Source of the DNA: Cesiribacteraceae bacterium YIM B00369
GTDB lineage: Bacteria > Bacteroidota > Bacteroidia > Cytophagales > Cyclobacteriaceae
DNA length: 64,000 bases
Direction of reading: 5' to 3'
NCBI GenBank assembly: GCA_017948555.1
Contig: JAFMYY010000021.1
Coordinates: forward strand, 1 to 64,000
Part shown: in pieces, positions 62,772 to 64,000 of the stretch
Layout: every line of letters starts with the position of its first letter
How positions within the stretch are numbered: position 1 is the stretch's first letter
Position numbers and translations under genes: made by a program
The notes under the pieces: model-generated
What the model saw: the letters and a program-made list of their open reading frames with translations, nothing else
Told to the model about the DNA's origin: nothing
Database searches by the model: none

Positions 62772-63542
62772 CTACGCTCCGGAACTCCTGCCCTTGCCTT
62801 TCAAATTTACTGCTGCCTTCCCTTTTCTCACATATCTGTACCGCACAAACACATAAACAGAAATAAAAATAGCCAGGCAGGCACCACCTGCAGCATAACC
62901 TGCCAGTACATCACTGGGATAATGCACCCCCAGATACACCCGGCTGAAACCTATTGCAAGGGTCAGGAAAACAAGAAGAAAACTAAGAAGCCAGCGGAGC
63001 CATGGAGTGGAAACCAACCTCCACACCAGGTAAATAAGGAAGCCAAAAAAAGCTATGCTGCTCATCGCATGGCCACTGGGGAAACTCATGCTTCCTGCTT
63101 CCACCAGGTGTTCTGCCGAGGGCCTCGGCCGTGCAATTAAACCCTTCAGCCAACGATTTAACCCTCCTGCAAAAAGCAAGACCACACTTGTCTGCAAAGG
63201 AAAAATCAGGCTCCTGTACCGGATGTAAAAGAATACAAACAGCGCCAGGCTAAAAATTATGTAGGCTGTCTGGTCGCCCATCCAGGTAATAACTAACATT
63301 ACCTCAGTTAAACGGGAGTTACGCAGCAGGTGAATGGGAATTGCAATACTGTCATCAAAACCCGCTAATTCTTCTTCATTCAGCTCCTCCAGCAACTCAT
63401 AAAAGCCGCTTACCAGCAGCGCACATATAATAAGGCCGGTTACAATCCCCGCAATTAATCCCAGGTATGCTTTCTTTCTTGTAAATATATCTGCAATAAG
63501 TGTCCTGAAGTGGCGGATAAATTCACTGAAAATTCCCTGCAT
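62772..63542 (-). CDS. PAP2 family membrane phosphatase
   Basis: A 256-residue membrane protein with about six helices and the three phosphatase motifs: KGLIARPRP (133-141), SFPSGHA (153-159, H158) and SRVYLGVHYPSD (200-211, H207). PAP2 enzymes dephosphorylate lipid phosphates such as phosphatidate, undecaprenyl diphosphate or phosphatidylglycerophosphate. The substrate is not determined. It diverges from the DUF3127 gene at the right edge. Confidence 0.93.
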   Translation of the reverse strand: MQGIFSEFIRHFRTLIADIFTRKKAYLGLIAGIVTGLIICALLVSGFYELLEELNEEELAGFDDSIAIPIHLLRNSRLTEVMLVITWMGDQTAYIIFSLALFVFFYIRYRSLIFPLQTSVVLLFAGGLNRWLKGLIARPRPSAEHLVEAGSMSFPSGHAMSSIAFFGFLIYLVWRLVSTPWLRWLLSFLLVFLTLAIGFSRVYLGVHYPSDVLAGYAAGGACLAIFISVYVFVRYRYVRKGKAAVNLKGKGRSSGA

Positions 63543-63636
63543 GCTTGCTGATTTTATAAATTTATTATCTGCATTTTGGCAATAAACTTAGTAACTTTAT
63601 GAATTGAAAATTGATTAAAGCAGAAGGTAAAAACAC

Positions 63637-64000
63637 ATGAATCTTAAAGGAAAACTCAAAGAAATTTTTGACACCCAGCAAATCTCCGACCGCTTCAGCA
63701 AAAGAGAATTTGTAGTGGAATATGCTGATAACCCACAATATCCGCAGTATGTAAAGTTTGAACTAACCCAGGATAAGTGCGACCTGATAGACCAGTATAA
63801 AGTTGGAGACGAGGTTGATGTTCAGTTTAACGTACGTGGCCGTGCATGGACCAGCCCTCAGGGTGTAACCCAGTATTTCAACACCTTGCAGGCATGGAGG
63901 CTCGATGTTGCCACTGCATCAGCCGCACCTTCTGCCCCGGCAGGATCGGGCATGCAGGCTCCGGCAAAAAACAGCGCTCCTTCCCAGCCCTCCTGGGTCA
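63637..64000 (+). CDS. DUF3127 family protein, 5' part (runs off window)
   Basis: The visible 121 codons begin MNLKGKLKEIFDTQQISDRF and contain EYADNPQYPQYVKFEL and GRAWTSPQGVTQYFNTLQAW, the hallmark of DUF3127, a small Bacteroidota OB-fold-like domain resembling single-strand-binding proteins. An alanine/proline-rich linker follows. The stop lies beyond position 64000. A nucleic-acid role is suggested by fold only. Confidence 0.88.
   Translation, partial: MNLKGKLKEIFDTQQISDRFSKREFVVEYADNPQYPQYVKFELTQDKCDLIDQYKVGDEVDVQFNVRGRAWTSPQGVTQYFNTLQAWRLDVATASAAPSAPAGSGMQAPAKNSAPSQPSWV

Overview
This window looks like a chromosomal segment of a Bacteroidota bacterium, most probably of the order Cytophagales; the family cannot be fixed from the sequence alone. 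The pointers are genes and families typical of that phylum: a lipoprotein-type LptC, an HYC_CC_PP protein, a DUF3127 protein, a CrtD-type carotenoid desaturase, an aerobic kynurenine pathway, efflux adaptors with heavy-metal-binding and DUF3347 domains, and near absence of Shine-Dalgarno sites. Both ends cut genes (an NCS1 permease at the left, a DUF3127 protein at the right). No rRNA, tRNA or CRISPR array was recognised.

Layout. 1-3.1 kb: end of a nucleobase permease with a small membrane protein, a zinc-ribbon membrane protein and an M19 dipeptidase. 3.6-8.4 kb: kynurenine degradation genes (3-hydroxyanthranilate dioxygenase, kynureninase, kynurenine monooxygenase) with a carotenoid desaturase directly behind them. 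8.4-16 kb: MltF-type lytic transglycosylase and a complete HAE1-type RND efflux operon. 16.7-23.5 kb: a TamB-like protein, an orphan hypothetical and a PAS histidine kinase. 23.5-32.6 kb: a copper/silver-type (Cus) efflux operon. 32.7-41.6 kb: pentapeptide protein, M42 peptidase, DUF4184, acyl-CoA carboxylase beta subunit, ABC exporter, double-DTG aspartyl protease. 41.6-52.9 kb: a cell-envelope block (PpiD-like chaperone, CNNM/CorC protein, LptC, TPR and outer-membrane proteins, CoaX), then AnmK and an NhaD-type antiporter. 53.3-64 kb: aspartokinase, lumazine synthase, a TPR protein, PdhA, RecF, a DciA-like protein, DUF421 and DUF389 membrane proteins, a small lipoprotein, an FkbM methyltransferase and a PAP2 phosphatase.

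The most unusual part is the Cus operon. Its cusA-like pump gene is split, at the cytoplasmic loop after transmembrane helix 4, by a compact element of about 487 bp bounded by 32-bp inverted repeats and carrying a gene for a four-helix-bundle protein of the kind encoded by 23S rRNA intervening sequences. Both halves of the pump remain open and keep their key residues. A second element of similar size (498 bp, perfect 19-bp inverted ends) lies between the two adaptor genes. Its four-helix-bundle gene is dead (a nonsense codon plus a 13-bp tandem duplication), and its end reaches into the signal peptide of the following adaptor. A third trace, a short tail of the same type of gene, precedes the other adaptor. 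A solo array of the first element's terminal heptamer sits at 35.46 kb. Together these suggest a family of small four-helix-bundle elements that insert between and inside protein genes and can supply new gene starts.
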